Positions 24,777 through 33,435 of a stretch of DNA of 64,000 nucleotides are shown here, one piece after another (the stretch's first letter is position 1; the number at the start of each line of letters is the position of its first letter). A model generated the notes under the pieces. That model did not search any database, was not told where the DNA came from, and saw nothing but the letters and a program-made list of their open reading frames with translations. Source of the DNA: Nostoc linckia z4 (GTDB lineage Bacteria; Cyanobacteriota; Cyanobacteriia; Cyanobacteriales; Nostocaceae); contig NZ_LAHA01000006.1 of NCBI RefSeq assembly GCF_002608075.1, positions 22,711-86,710 of the forward strand. The letters run 5' to 3'. Position numbers and translations under genes: made by a program.

Positions 24777-26426
24777 TTATTTATTGCCTTGCCACACTCG
24801 TTGTAACGATTGAAAAAGCTTCGCAAATATTTCTTCTAACCAAAGAATAACAGCATCGAGCCATTCTAGAATTTTCTCTAGAGGATGTTTTTCATAACCC
24901 ATTGTAGTTGCTTTGGTTTCTATCCAGTCTGGCTGTGCTTCAACTTCGGTGGTTTGAGAAAACCGCTGTTGAGAAATTTCCCCTTTATGAGTTTTGCTAT
25001 GAACTTGCGAAATCGCCTTTTGAGTTTTTTGGAAAGAGGTAACTTTTGCAAATGTTTTGCGAATTGAGGTGAGATGACGAGTTATTTTTTTCCTTTGTAC
25101 TAATTCTGATTTGGCTTTCGGCTGTTGTCGATGTAAATTTTTTGGCCAGAAAATCCCTGTTGATAAACTTGCAGCTAAAGCAGGAGTTGTGTTTTCAGGA
25201 ATTGGAACTGCTTTTTCAGTAACTTTTTCGCCATTGCCAAACAAGTCACTCCACGTTAACCAAGGATCGTTTGTTAAATCCTGGTTTGGCAGGTTACGGT
25301 TTTTAAATAAAGCTTTTTTTGGGTAACTAAATAATAATCTATTTTGCTGGTTGTCAGCAATTGTTGATTCCAGTGTTTTTCGATTCCTAACGCCAAAAAA
25401 GTAATTTAGCGCAGCTTCAATTAAAGCCTGGACATTGAATGTATGAGTTTCTATATCGTCTGCGGCAACTGCCATTTTTCCCTTAGCAGTTAACTGTTCT
25501 TTTCCATAGATAAATACATTTAACTGAGTTTGGGCTACTTGGATAATTTTTTGGCTACCTTGTTGAACGGGTATTAAAGCCTTTGATTCTACTGTGGCAA
25601 CAGCTAAATCTAAAAATGTGAATAATTTGCTGGAGTTGAGTGAATTGTTTGATGTTGTGCCTGGTAGAATCGGTATTTTAACCGGATTTTCTCCAGTTAA
25701 TTTTGCCAATAAACCATCAATTTGTGGTAATAATTCTTGGTCTTTTTGAGCTTGAATTAATCGCCAAGACTGCCAGTAACGAGCAACTTCATTAATAATT
25801 TTTTCTTCTAGTTTTGCCTGCTGTTGGGGTGTTAAAATATCGAGTATTTCATTGCCAGTGGTGACAAGTACCAAATTCCGATTCAGTAAATTAGTGGCAA
25901 CTCCTTGGATAGTTGCAAGATGCTGTTTGAGAGAATTTTCTGGGGACGAAGATTGGATACTTGCGGTGGAACGATCTGTAATAGTTGGAGAATGAATAAT
26001 ATTAGTGTCTGTGGAATTTTTAGAGATAGATTTTTGCCAAAAAATTCCCAAAAAGCTCAAAGGATTGAAACTTTGAGAATTTTGTTTCGGAGTAGCCACT
26101 ACCTCCTCCGATGACAGATAATAAACTGTCTCTAATACCTGCTCAATGGGAGTATCAACATTTAAATGATTCTCTGGCTGAAAATCGGTATCATTTGATG
26201 GTAAATTCAGCCTGGATTGTGGTTCTTTGGTGTGTAGCGTTTTCGCATCTGCTTCAGATGATTGAAACAGTAGATACACTGGGTAAAGTAGCAATTCCAC
26301 ACCCCACTTAGTGGCAACTTGTAAATGCCGGAAGCTGTTTCCCCACTGTTGTGTCAACCGCCGAGATTGCTGGTGGACAAAATTAAATAGTCTGCTTTGA
26401 TAACGACCAGAAGAACCAGAAGACAT
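24777..26426 (-). CDS. Hypothetical protein, about 549 residues, conserved N-terminal motif
   Basis: No domain recognised with confidence. I place the start at the ATG at 26426 (MSSGSSGRYQSRLFNFVHQQ); an ATG 66 bp upstream is also open. The basic N-terminal region (QQSRRLTQQWGNSFRHLQVA, then WGVELLLYPVYLLFQ) looks like the conserved part and could lie on a membrane. The long middle is polar and low-complexity, with a LALIEAALNYFFGV-like hydrophobic helix near residue 340. A C-terminal amphipathic segment (LDAVILWLEEIFAKLFQSLQ) closes it. It is divergent from the alpha-mannosidase gene by 103 bp. Probably a cyanobacterial-specific protein of unknown role. Confidence 0.7.
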   Translation of the reverse strand: MSSGSSGRYQSRLFNFVHQQSRRLTQQWGNSFRHLQVATKWGVELLLYPVYLLFQSSEADAKTLHTKEPQSRLNLPSNDTDFQPENHLNVDTPIEQVLETVYYLSSEEVVATPKQNSQSFNPLSFLGIFWQKSISKNSTDTNIIHSPTITDRSTASIQSSSPENSLKQHLATIQGVATNLLNRNLVLVTTGNEILDILTPQQQAKLEEKIINEVARYWQSWRLIQAQKDQELLPQIDGLLAKLTGENPVKIPILPGTTSNNSLNSSKLFTFLDLAVATVESKALIPVQQGSQKIIQVAQTQLNVFIYGKEQLTAKGKMAVAADDIETHTFNVQALIEAALNYFFGVRNRKTLESTIADNQQNRLLFSYPKKALFKNRNLPNQDLTNDPWLTWSDLFGNGEKVTEKAVPIPENTTPALAASLSTGIFWPKNLHRQQPKAKSELVQRKKITRHLTSIRKTFAKVTSFQKTQKAISQVHSKTHKGEISQQRFSQTTEVEAQPDWIETKATTMGYEKHPLEKILEWLDAVILWLEEIFAKLFQSLQRVWQGNK

Positions 26427-26529
26427 AATAGTAATTTTTGAGTTCGAGTCTTGTTTAGTTGTGAGACTCCCGCCGAACAATAAAAACCACAAACTGTTAA
26501 TGATTGTGTGCCCTCATTTTAGCGAAAAT

Positions 26530-29500
26530 ATGACTCAAATTATCTCTGAATCTCAAACCAATTTAATCTCAGAAGCTATTGAGCAATTACGCTCTTTTTC
26601 TCAGGTGAATCTTCAGTCTACTTGGTTATACCGAGAATCTGACGAGATGATTACTGATGTGACAGCTGCTAATTTATCTAATTGGCAACCTGTAGAATTG
26701 AACGCAAAGGAACATATTGCTTGGACAGGGGGGAAAAAAGTTCTATGGTTAGGGCAAAAATTAATTGTTCCCCAAGACTTACATGGTTATCCACTCACTG
26801 GGTTATCTTTGCGACTGGCGTTACTTTGGTGGGCTGATGCTGCTGAAATTTATGTGAATGGAGAGTTAGCGCTGGAGGGTGATTTATTTGATTGTTCGCC
26901 GAGAGTGCTGTTGAGTCGCAAGGTAACGCCGGGGGAAGAATTGATTGTTGCATTGCGGCTAGTCAGTCCGGGACATTGTGATGGTGCTTTAGTGCGATCG
27001 CTCCTTGTTTATGAGTCTAATGATGATGATAATCCCGATCCGGGTTTTGTGGCTGATGAGTTGGCTGTTTTACAGCTTTATTTGCAAAACTTTGCACCAG
27101 AAAACTTGGATGTTTTAGTACAAGCAGTGAGAAACATAACCAACCGTCCAGATGCAAAGCCAAAAGAGTGGGTAAAGTCGTTAAGGCAAAATCTAATTCA
27201 ATCCCAAATCCAAAATCTAAAATCCAAAATCTACCTGCTTGGTCACGCTCATCTAGATTTAGCATGGTTGTGGCCTGTGAGTGAAACTTGGAATGCAGCA
27301 CAAAACACTTTTGAATCAGTGTTAAAGTTGCAAGCAGATTTTCCAGAATTAATTTTTTGTCATTCCACTCCGGCGCTTTATGCTTGGATTGAAGAACATC
27401 GCCCGGATTTATTTAAAGCAATTCAAGCACAAGTAGCAGCCGGAAAGTGGGAAGTTCTCGGTGGAATGTGGGTAGAACCGGAACTAAACTTGATTGCTGG
27501 TGAATCGATTGTGCGTCAGTTATTGTATGGTCAGCGATACATACAAGAAAAATTTGGCAAACTTTCCCCTGTGGTGTGGGTTCCAGACTCTTTTGGTTTT
27601 TGTGCAACTTTACCGCAGTTTTTCGCTAATGCTGGAGTTGAGTATTTTGTCACCCAAAAGTTACGCTGGAACGATACTACTAAATTTGATTATGGTGCTT
27701 TTTGGTGGCGATCGCCTGATGGTAGTCAAGTATTTAGTTTCATGTCTGCAACCATCGGTGAAGCCATCGACCCAATAAAAATGGCATCATACGCCCTAGA
27801 ATGGCAAAATCAAACAAACTTACCAGAATCTCTCTGGCTTCCCGGTGTCGGCGACCACGGCGGCGGCCCCACCCGTGATATGTTAGAAACCGCCCAACGC
27901 TGGCAAAAATCCCCCTTCTTCCCAGATTTAGAATTTACCACCGCCGAAAAGTATTTACAGCAAATCCAATCAGGAGTCAGAATTCAGAATTCAGAATTCA
28001 GAATTCAGAATTCAGAAGTCAGAAGTTATGATTCTTCCTCATCCCCCCCACCTCCCCATCTCCCCATCTCCCCACCTCCCCATTTCCCCACTTGGAATGA
28101 CGAACTCTACCTGGAATTCCATCGTGGCTGCTACACTACCCATGCAGACCAAAAACGCTGGAATCGTCGTTGTGAAACTTTATTGTATGAAGCAGAACTG
28201 TTTGCAACTTTGGCAAACATTAGCTGTGGTGTGACGTATCCCAAAGCCGAAATCGAAGTTGCTTGGAAACAGGTGTTATTTCAACAGTTTCACGATATTT
28301 TGCCTGGTTCTTCCATTACCCAAGTTTATCAAGATGCCTTGGTTGAATGGCAAGAAATCCAACAAACAGGAACGAAGATATTACAAGAATCATTGCAGGC
28401 GATCGCATCTCACATTACCCTACCACAACCACCAAAACCCAATAGTTTACCTATTTTTATTTTCAATTCTCTCAACTGGCAGCGTTCTGAGGTAGTTTCT
28501 ATCACCTTACCCGCACCAGCAACAACTACCCAACAATGGCAAATTTACGATACTTCCGGCCAGTTGCTTATCTCCCAATTATCTCAACCATCAACTTTAC
28601 TATTTCTCGCCCCCGAAATCCCACCCATAGGCTACCGCCTCTTTTGGCTTTCCCCCTCATCTCCCACCCTGGACGAACCTAAAGCTACATCCCCACAATG
28701 GGTTCTAGAAAATGAATTTCTGCGAGTCGTCATAAATCCTGAAACGGGAGATTTATCAAGTGTTTTTGACAAAACTTATCAACGCGAAGTTTTGAATGGT
28801 GCGGGGAATCAACTGCAAGCTTTTAAAGATAGCGGTCAATATTGGGATGCTTGGAACATAGACCCCAACTATACCCAACATCCCTTACCCGCAACCAATC
28901 TTCAATCTATTGAGTGGGTAGAACAAGGGGTGGTGGAAAATCGTCTGCGTGTGGTGCGTCAGTTGGGTAATTCAGAATTTTGCCAAGATTATATTCTCCA
29001 AGCTGGTTCCCCTGTGCTGAAAATTTCCTCTAAAGTCAACTGGCAAGAAAATCAGGTATTGCTAAAAGCTGCTTTTCCTCTCAACATTGAAGCAGACTTC
29101 GCTACCTATGAAATCCCCTGTAGCGCAATTCGCCGTACCACTAAACCCCAAAACCCCGCAGAACAAGCAAAATGGGAACTTCCAGCCTTACGTTGGGCTG
29201 ATTTAACCAGCGAAACAAATGAGGGTTTATACGGAATCAGTTTACTCAATGATTGTAAATATGGTTACGATGCCAAGCCTAATCAATTACGCCTCACATT
29301 ACTACGTAGCTCCAATTGGCCAGACCCCGAAGCCGACCGAGGTTTCCATGAATTCACCTATGCCTTATATCCTCATCCGAATACCTGGCAATCAGCCCAT
29401 ACAGTACAGCATGGCTATGAATTAAATACACCCCTACAAGTGATAGTAAACCCACTCCCCAGTCACCAGTTAACAGGAGCCACTGCGGTCTTGGGGTTTC

Positions 29501-29826
29501 CCCAAATGAAGCAAGTGCCGTTTAACACTCAACATTCAGCAAGCTTTTTAAATTTGTCATCCGCAAATCTGATTTTGATGGCTTTGAAGCCAGCAGAAGA
29601 TGATCCACAGGAGTTAATTCTGCGGTGTTATGAATGTCACGGAGAAACAGCCGAGTTATGTGTGCGAAGTGATTTAGGAATAACTCTCGGAAATACGGTA
29701 GATTTGTTAGAGCGTTCTGCTGCTAATGCTGCCCAATTCTCATCTGGGCAACAAATCTTGACAATACAGCCTTGGAAAATCGCTAGTTTCAAGGTGACAC
29801 CAGCGACTAACCCCAGGCTTGGGTAA
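26530..29826 (+). CDS. GH38 alpha-mannosidase with repeat-derived insertions
   Basis: About 1098 residues from the ATG at 26530. The GH38 catalytic domain has HAHLDLAWLW (zinc ligands His241 and Asp243) and WVPDSFGF (nucleophile Asp353), then a three-helix bundle (QVLFQQFHDILPGSSI) and the C-terminal beta domains typical of the family. It removes alpha-mannose from glycans; with no signal peptide visible, it is probably cytoplasmic, where such enzymes recycle free oligosaccharides. Two stretches are not family sequence: residues about 220-234 and about 481-523, both made of DNA repeats found between genes elsewhere in this window, in frame. Confidence 0.92.
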   Translation: MTQIISESQTNLISEAIEQLRSFSQVNLQSTWLYRESDEMITDVTAANLSNWQPVELNAKEHIAWTGGKKVLWLGQKLIVPQDLHGYPLTGLSLRLALLWWADAAEIYVNGELALEGDLFDCSPRVLLSRKVTPGEELIVALRLVSPGHCDGALVRSLLVYESNDDDNPDPGFVADELAVLQLYLQNFAPENLDVLVQAVRNITNRPDAKPKEWVKSLRQNLIQSQIQNLKSKIYLLGHAHLDLAWLWPVSETWNAAQNTFESVLKLQADFPELIFCHSTPALYAWIEEHRPDLFKAIQAQVAAGKWEVLGGMWVEPELNLIAGESIVRQLLYGQRYIQEKFGKLSPVVWVPDSFGFCATLPQFFANAGVEYFVTQKLRWNDTTKFDYGAFWWRSPDGSQVFSFMSATIGEAIDPIKMASYALEWQNQTNLPESLWLPGVGDHGGGPTRDMLETAQRWQKSPFFPDLEFTTAEKYLQQIQSGVRIQNSEFRIQNSEVRSYDSSSSPPPPHLPISPPPHFPTWNDELYLEFHRGCYTTHADQKRWNRRCETLLYEAELFATLANISCGVTYPKAEIEVAWKQVLFQQFHDILPGSSITQVYQDALVEWQEIQQTGTKILQESLQAIASHITLPQPPKPNSLPIFIFNSLNWQRSEVVSITLPAPATTTQQWQIYDTSGQLLISQLSQPSTLLFLAPEIPPIGYRLFWLSPSSPTLDEPKATSPQWVLENEFLRVVINPETGDLSSVFDKTYQREVLNGAGNQLQAFKDSGQYWDAWNIDPNYTQHPLPATNLQSIEWVEQGVVENRLRVVRQLGNSEFCQDYILQAGSPVLKISSKVNWQENQVLLKAAFPLNIEADFATYEIPCSAIRRTTKPQNPAEQAKWELPALRWADLTSETNEGLYGISLLNDCKYGYDAKPNQLRLTLLRSSNWPDPEADRGFHEFTYALYPHPNTWQSAHTVQHGYELNTPLQVIVNPLPSHQLTGATAVLGFPQMKQVPFNTQHSASFLNLSSANLILMALKPAEDDPQELILRCYECHGETAELCVRSDLGITLGNTVDLLERSAANAAQFSSGQQILTIQPWKIASFKVTPATNPRLG
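27187..27231. repeat. Dispersed repeat (AAAATCTAAAATCC type) inside the mannosidase gene
   Basis: Units such as ATCCAAAATCTAAAATCC, identical in kind to intergenic repeats near 4.2 kb and 19.1 kb and to the insert in rnpB, lie in frame just before the HAHLDLAW motif. They encode IQSQIQNLKSKI. Confidence 0.75.
27971..28096. repeat. STRR array inside the mannosidase coding region
   Basis: AGAATTC/AGTCAGA heptamers followed by CCCCATCT/CCCCACCT units, in frame, encoding RIQNSEFRIQNSE and then a Pro/His/Ser stretch. The flanking family sequence resumes at TWNDELYLEFHRG. Confidence 0.9.
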
Positions 29827-29888
29827 GGCACTATTCTTTAGTCGGTGGTCAGTCTTGCTTTTCCACCGATTAATGCCCAATGCCGAAT

Positions 29889-30020
29889 CTAGTCTTCATG
29901 ATCTTCAAAAGGATCGCTCAACTGCTTACTGGGAGGGCCAAAAGATGTATAAATTCCATAGCCTGTAATGGCAATCAAAACAGCAGCTACAGAAATGCTA
30001 AGAACTATTGCAGGTTCCAT
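29889..30020 (-). CDS. psbN: Photosystem II assembly protein PsbN
   Basis: 43 residues, beginning MEPAIVLSISVAAVLIAITG and ending QLSDPFEDHED. One N-terminal membrane helix and a polar tail match PsbN, which assists assembly and repair of the photosystem II reaction centre. The gene is on the strand opposite psbH, 85 bp apart, the usual divergent arrangement in cyanobacteria. Confidence 0.96.
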   Translation of the reverse strand: MEPAIVLSISVAAVLIAITGYGIYTSFGPPSKQLSDPFEDHED

Positions 30021-30105
30021 AATTTTAAGATTGATTATGAGTGCTATTCTTATAGAATATTACAGAAGATTAAAAAAAGCTTGGGCAAGTAATCTTAGGT
30101 GAACT

Positions 30106-30309
30106 ATGGCACAAAGGACTAGGTTGGGAGATATCCTGAGACCACTGAACTCTGAGTATGGGAAAGTGGCACCAGGTTGGGGTACTACCCCTGTAATGGC
30201 TGTTTTTATTTTGCTGTTTTTTGTGTTTCTGCTGATTATTCTGCAACTTTACAATAAAACAATCTTGATTCAGGATGTGAATGTTGATTGGCGGAGTTTA
30301 GGACGCTAA
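30106..30309 (+). CDS. psbH: Photosystem II reaction centre protein PsbH
   Basis: 67 residues: [20 protein letters not shown], then [20 protein letters not shown] and one membrane helix, ending [11 protein letters not shown]. PsbH is a single-helix subunit of the photosystem II core next to CP47, needed for stable assembly and electron flow on the acceptor side. A rho-independent terminator follows 41 bp after the stop. Confidence 0.98.
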   Translation: MAQRTRLGDILRPLNSEYGKVAPGWGTTPVMAVFILLFFVFLLIILQLYNKTILIQDVNVDWRSLGR

Positions 30310-30350
30310 TTGATACACACTTATCTGATTTGGATCGCGAATGAACTCAC

Positions 30351-30373
30351 ACCCGGCTAGTCCGGGTTTTTTT
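30351..30373 (+). terminator. Rho-independent terminator of psbH
   Basis: ACCCGG, a 5-base loop, CCGGGT, then a run of seven T. Compact GC-rich hairpin in the right position and orientation. Confidence 0.9.
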
Positions 30374-30476
30374 GTCAGTAAGAAGTCAGGAGTCAGAATT
30401 CAGGAGTCAGAATTCAGGAGTCAGGAGTCAGAATTCAGAAGTCAGAAGTCAGAAGTCAGAATTCAGGAGTCATATC
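30374..30476. repeat. STRR array downstream of psbH
   Basis: AGTCAGAATTCAGG-type 14-mers and AGTCAGA heptamers. Same unit family as the insertion in the alpha-mannosidase gene. Confidence 0.85.
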
Positions 30477-30570
30477 ATGTTCGGATAATTACTTATGATA
30501 AAAGTAAGGATGAGAACTAAGAAGTATGCCAAAAAGAATCAGTATAGCCATGCATTTATAGCAGTCCGAT

Positions 30571-30668
30571 TTGATTAATAAACTCGTCAATACCAGATTA
30601 TATGGTTACTAGCACAAGGAAAACAGACGGAAGAAGTAGAGGAAGTAACAGGCTACATTGGCTTGTGG
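30571..30668 (+). pseudogene. Transposase remnant (helix-turn-helix N-terminal fragment, IS630-like)
   Basis: One frame reads YQIIWLLAQGKQTEEVEEVT followed by GYIGLWSIWQ, resembling the N-terminal helix-turn-helix of IS630-type transposases (WLLA.GKST.EVA..TGYS). No start, no catalytic DDE part and no terminal repeats are visible; the fragment runs into the 3' end of the Uma2 gene. Confidence 0.45.
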
Positions 30669-31301
30669 TCAATTTGGCAGACCTCCAGCTTGAAAAATCT
30701 GTTGAGCAGTTAAATTTAATTCGGGAAATGTAGGCGATTGTATGCAGTCTGTACCTCTAAATTGTTTTCCTCTATATTCACCTTCATCACTTAAATAATA
30801 AATTGTAATTGTTGGCTGTTTGGGGTCGCCTATCAACTCTTTGCTACCCAAACCTGCATAATCCACAATCCAATATTCTTGAATACCCATTTCTTCATAA
30901 TCAGCAAACTTTTTATGATAATCATCTCTCCAGTTAGTACTGACTACTTCAATCACTAATGGTATTGATTCTGGTTTACTAAGGATTGATTGTTTTTCCC
31001 ATAGTGGTTCATTGCCCAAGTTTGAAAAATTCATTAATAAAACATCTGGATAGTACCCTGACGTTTTATTTCCTGGTTTCACTGTAGCGGTTTTAGGTAT
31101 ACCGTAAAAAAGTTTAAGGCGAAGGCATTCATAACCTAAAATAACTGTTAAAAAAGCTACAATTAGCTCGTGCTTACCTGATGGTGGCGGCATTTGAATA
31201 ATATCTCCATCATGTAATTCATATCGAATATTTTCTGGTTGTGTTTCTAAAAATTCTAAAAATTCATTAAATGTAAATAGTTTTTGTAGAGATTGTGTCA
31301 T
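30669..31301 (-). CDS. Uma2 family (DUF820) nuclease-like protein
   Basis: 210 residues, the standard family length. Core: YPDVLLMNFSN, SIPLVIEVVSTNWRDDYHKK, FADYEEMGIQEYWIVDY, giving the PD-(D/E)XK Asp, Glu and Lys plus the conserved EYWIVD strand. It has the N-terminal TFNEFLEFLETQPENIRYEL typical of the family and no C-terminal coiled coil, so it belongs to a different subgroup from the 2.4-4.0 kb pair. The 3' end abuts a transposase remnant. Function unknown. Confidence 0.88.
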   Translation of the reverse strand: MTQSLQKLFTFNEFLEFLETQPENIRYELHDGDIIQMPPPSGKHELIVAFLTVILGYECLRLKLFYGIPKTATVKPGNKTSGYYPDVLLMNFSNLGNEPLWEKQSILSKPESIPLVIEVVSTNWRDDYHKKFADYEEMGIQEYWIVDYAGLGSKELIGDPKQPTITIYYLSDEGEYRGKQFRGTDCIQSPTFPELNLTAQQIFQAGGLPN

Positions 31302-31753
31302 GGTTGGTAACTTCCTAGTTCATCTTTATTACTTGCTAGTCTTAGACCTCGTTTTGTTGCTTGACACTGTTGTTCGCCTGGTGGCTCAACTCGCTGATGT
31401 TCTAGTTTTTCCGTTTCATAGGTTGTTCTTAGCGATTTTGGCTAGCAGAGAGTGAATTTAGACATAGATGCAAACCGAACAGTTGCTCAACTCTACATAC
31501 AGCAAATTTCAAGTAAATGAAGTACACCGATAGGGGCGCATAGCTATGCGCCCCTACGATTATCTGTACCTCACCAAGGTACAATATGCTGTAAATACTT
31601 GGTTCACTACACTAGACTCAATCTTTAATTGTCAGTGACATAAGACATCACTTTCTCGTGGGGCGATCGCTTTCTATAATAGGCGATTATTGAGTAGACT
31701 ACATAAATATGTAAGTCTATATAGTGGTTTTAGGATTTATCGGAGATAAAAAA
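31302..31753. other. Intergenic region with a MITE-like palindrome
   Basis: About 450 bp between a minus-strand Uma2 gene and tatA/E. It holds the inverted-repeat element at 31498-31593 and a HIP1 site; the ribosome site of tatA/E (CGGAGATAAAAAA) is at its end. No gene seen. Confidence 0.6.
31498..31593. mobile_element. MITE-like inverted repeat with 26-bp perfect central palindrome
   Basis: The arms TACAGCAAATT...GAAGTACA and, on the other strand, TACAGCATATT...GAGGTACA flank a perfect 26-base palindrome (31531-31556) whose half is TAGGGGCGCATAG. The outer arms are imperfect, and the whole is about 96 bp. A degraded relative of the centre occurs at about 38328-38355. Confidence 0.6.
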
Positions 31754-32026
31754 ATGAATATATTTGGTATCGGTCTACCAGAAATGGCTGTAATTATGGT
31801 AGTAGCACTGTTAATCTTTGGCCCAAAGAAGTTACCAGAGATTGGCCGCAGCGTCGGCAAAACAATTCGCAGCTTTCAAGAAGCTTCTAAGGAATTTCAA
31901 AGTGAGTTTCAAAAAGAAGCCGAACAATTAGAAGAAGCTGTAAAAACTACCGCAGAATTGGAACCCAAGCAAATCGAGCCTGCTAAATCACAGCACGACG
32001 CTGCTAATTCTTCACAAGTTGGCTAG
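31754..32026 (+). CDS. tatA: Twin-arginine translocase subunit TatA/TatE
   Basis: 90 residues from the ATG at 31754, which has GGAG seven bases upstream; an ATG-like start 30 bp earlier gives an untypical extension. One N-terminal membrane helix (PEMAVIMVVALLIFGPKKLP) with the FGPKKLPE hinge is followed by an amphipathic helix (IGRSVGKTIRSFQEASKEF) and an acidic tail. It oligomerises to form the pore of the Tat pathway, which exports folded proteins to the thylakoid lumen or periplasm. Confidence 0.94.
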   Translation: MNIFGIGLPEMAVIMVVALLIFGPKKLPEIGRSVGKTIRSFQEASKEFQSEFQKEAEQLEEAVKTTAELEPKQIEPAKSQHDAANSSQVG

Positions 32027-32039
32027 AAAAAACATAACT

Positions 32040-32215
32040 ATTTTGGATTTTGTAGTTATTGGACATTGGACATTGGGCAAACAGGGCATTGGCCAAACAG
32101 GGCATTGGGAACAAGCAGTTCTTGGCAGAGGGGAAGATTTTCTCCCCAGCTCCCCAGTCTCCTCATCTCCCCATGCCCCATGCCCTATGCCCCATGCCCC
32201 TAAAATTGATTGATT
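32040..32215. repeat. STRR cluster between tatA and pth
   Basis: GGACATTGG/GGGCATTGG units, then CCCCATGCCCTATG units of the opposite sense, capable of folding back. It can be read as protein upstream of pth, but this is repeat and not gene. Confidence 0.8.
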
Positions 32216-32223
32216 GTACCAAA

Positions 32224-32865
32224 ATGACAGAAGCTGTTACGCAACCAGCTTTGGTGATTCCCCAGCTAATTGTCGGGTTGGGGAATCCAGAAAGCAAATA
32301 TGACCAAACACGCCATAATATTGGCTTTGCTGCTGTGGAAGCTCTCTGTAGTGCTTGGGGCATTACCTTAGCAGAAAATCGCAAGTTTCAAGGAGAGTAC
32401 GGTGAGGGTATGGCACCAGGTGGAGGAAAAATTCGCTTGCTCAAGCCCTTGACTTATATGAATCGTTCGGGACAAGCTATACAATCAGTGACGAGTTGGT
32501 ATAAATTACCGCCTGAGTCGGTGTTGATAATTTATGACGATATGGATTTACCTTTGGGAAAGACTCGTTTGCGCTTGTCTGGTTCTGCTGGGGGACATAA
32601 TGGAATGAAAAGTGCGATCGCACATCTGAACACTCAAAATTTTCCCCGTTTGCGAATCGGTATTGGTAAACCCAAAGATGCAGCTAATAAAGATGATTCG
32701 GATACTATCTCCCATGTACTAGGGCGATTTTCTGCTAGCGAAAATCAACTGATGTCTCTCGTACTTCAGTTCGTGGTTGATTGTGTAGAACTAACCCTAA
32801 AACAGGGAGTAGAAAAAGCGATGAATGTTTGTAATAGTCGTACTATTAGTAACTCTGAGTCTTGA
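32224..32865 (+). CDS. pth: Peptidyl-tRNA hydrolase
   Basis: 213 residues from the ATG at 32224. It has the family motifs LIVGLGNPESKYDQTRHNIG (with the catalytic histidine), FLKPLTYMNRSG as LLKPLTYMNRSG, YDDMDLP (Asp) and GSAGGHNGMKS. The enzyme frees tRNA from peptidyl-tRNA dropped by stalled ribosomes and is essential in most bacteria. A longer open frame upstream is translated STRR, so the start is placed at MTEAVTQPALVIPQ. Confidence 0.95.
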   Translation: MTEAVTQPALVIPQLIVGLGNPESKYDQTRHNIGFAAVEALCSAWGITLAENRKFQGEYGEGMAPGGGKIRLLKPLTYMNRSGQAIQSVTSWYKLPPESVLIIYDDMDLPLGKTRLRLSGSAGGHNGMKSAIAHLNTQNFPRLRIGIGKPKDAANKDDSDTISHVLGRFSASENQLMSLVLQFVVDCVELTLKQGVEKAMNVCNSRTISNSES

Positions 32866-32945
32866 TGACTGGTGACTGATGACTGATGACTGATGACTGG
32901 AAAATCAGGATTTATCTCCCTTGTCTTCCTTGTCTCCCTCATCTC

Positions 32946-33013
32946 CCGGTTGGTGAGCGTACTTCGACTCCGCTCAGTACAAGTTCGCGTAGCGTCTCGT
33001 AGAGAAGTCGAAC
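32946..33013. repeat. Small dispersed repeat (SDR-like) cluster
   Basis: Contains GTACTTCGACTCCGCTCAGT and GCGTAGCGTCTCGTAGAGAA, the latter typical of the small dispersed repeats described in Nostoc. The two halves share ACTTCGACT/AGTCGAA in opposite sense, giving a fold-back. Flanked by CTCATCTCCC-type STRRs. Confidence 0.65.
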
Positions 33014-33255
33014 CTCATCCCCCTCATCCCCTCCCATCTCCCAGGCTGCTTATTTTGGTTGATGGGCAGCAATTTTAGCTTGCTCCATCCAACCAATATA
33101 AAGCTCCTATACACTCTGTGTATAAGTAAACTGACTCATCGACACCGAAACAAATCGGTGAGGTACATCTTAATTTTTGTAAGAATAATGGCGATGGTGC
33201 CGTTGCCTGTTGTAGGTTATTACCTCAAGCAACGTCAGTACCAAAGCAAATAGGT

Positions 33256-33435
33256 TTATTTAAAACGTCTTTTGCGTCTAGCTGCCACTGCCTTACGTTT
33301 GCGTTTTTCCAACGGTGTTTCAAAGTGCCGATGATATTTTACGTCAGCCAATATGCCAGCTTTGGATACCTGGCGTTTAAATCGACGTAAAGCTGAATCT
33401 ATTCCTTCGTTCTCTCCTAGAACAACCTGGGTCAT
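33256..33435 (-). CDS. rpsU: 30S ribosomal protein bS21
   Basis: 59 residues from the ATG at 33435 ([20 protein letters not shown]), with a 33 bp upstream start also open but not typical. The very basic C-terminus ([17 protein letters not shown]) is characteristic. bS21 binds the small subunit near the 3' end of 16S rRNA and aids initiation. It stands alone here. Confidence 0.95.
   Translation of the reverse strand: MTQVVLGENEGIDSALRRFKRQVSKAGILADVKYHRHFETPLEKRKRKAVAARRKRRFK

Noticed and set aside
29880-30092. 70-codon plus-strand frame next to psbH
   Set aside because: It is antisense to psbN, whose match is unmistakable.
32059-32223. N-terminal extension of pth
   Set aside because: Encoded by GGGCATTGG and CCCCATG repeats; the conserved protein starts at 32224.
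33188-33253. 21-codon frame (MAMVPLPVVGYYLKQRQYQS) ending just before rpsU
   Set aside because: Considered as a small photosynthetic or NDH subunit, but it matches none I can recall and lacks a ribosome site.
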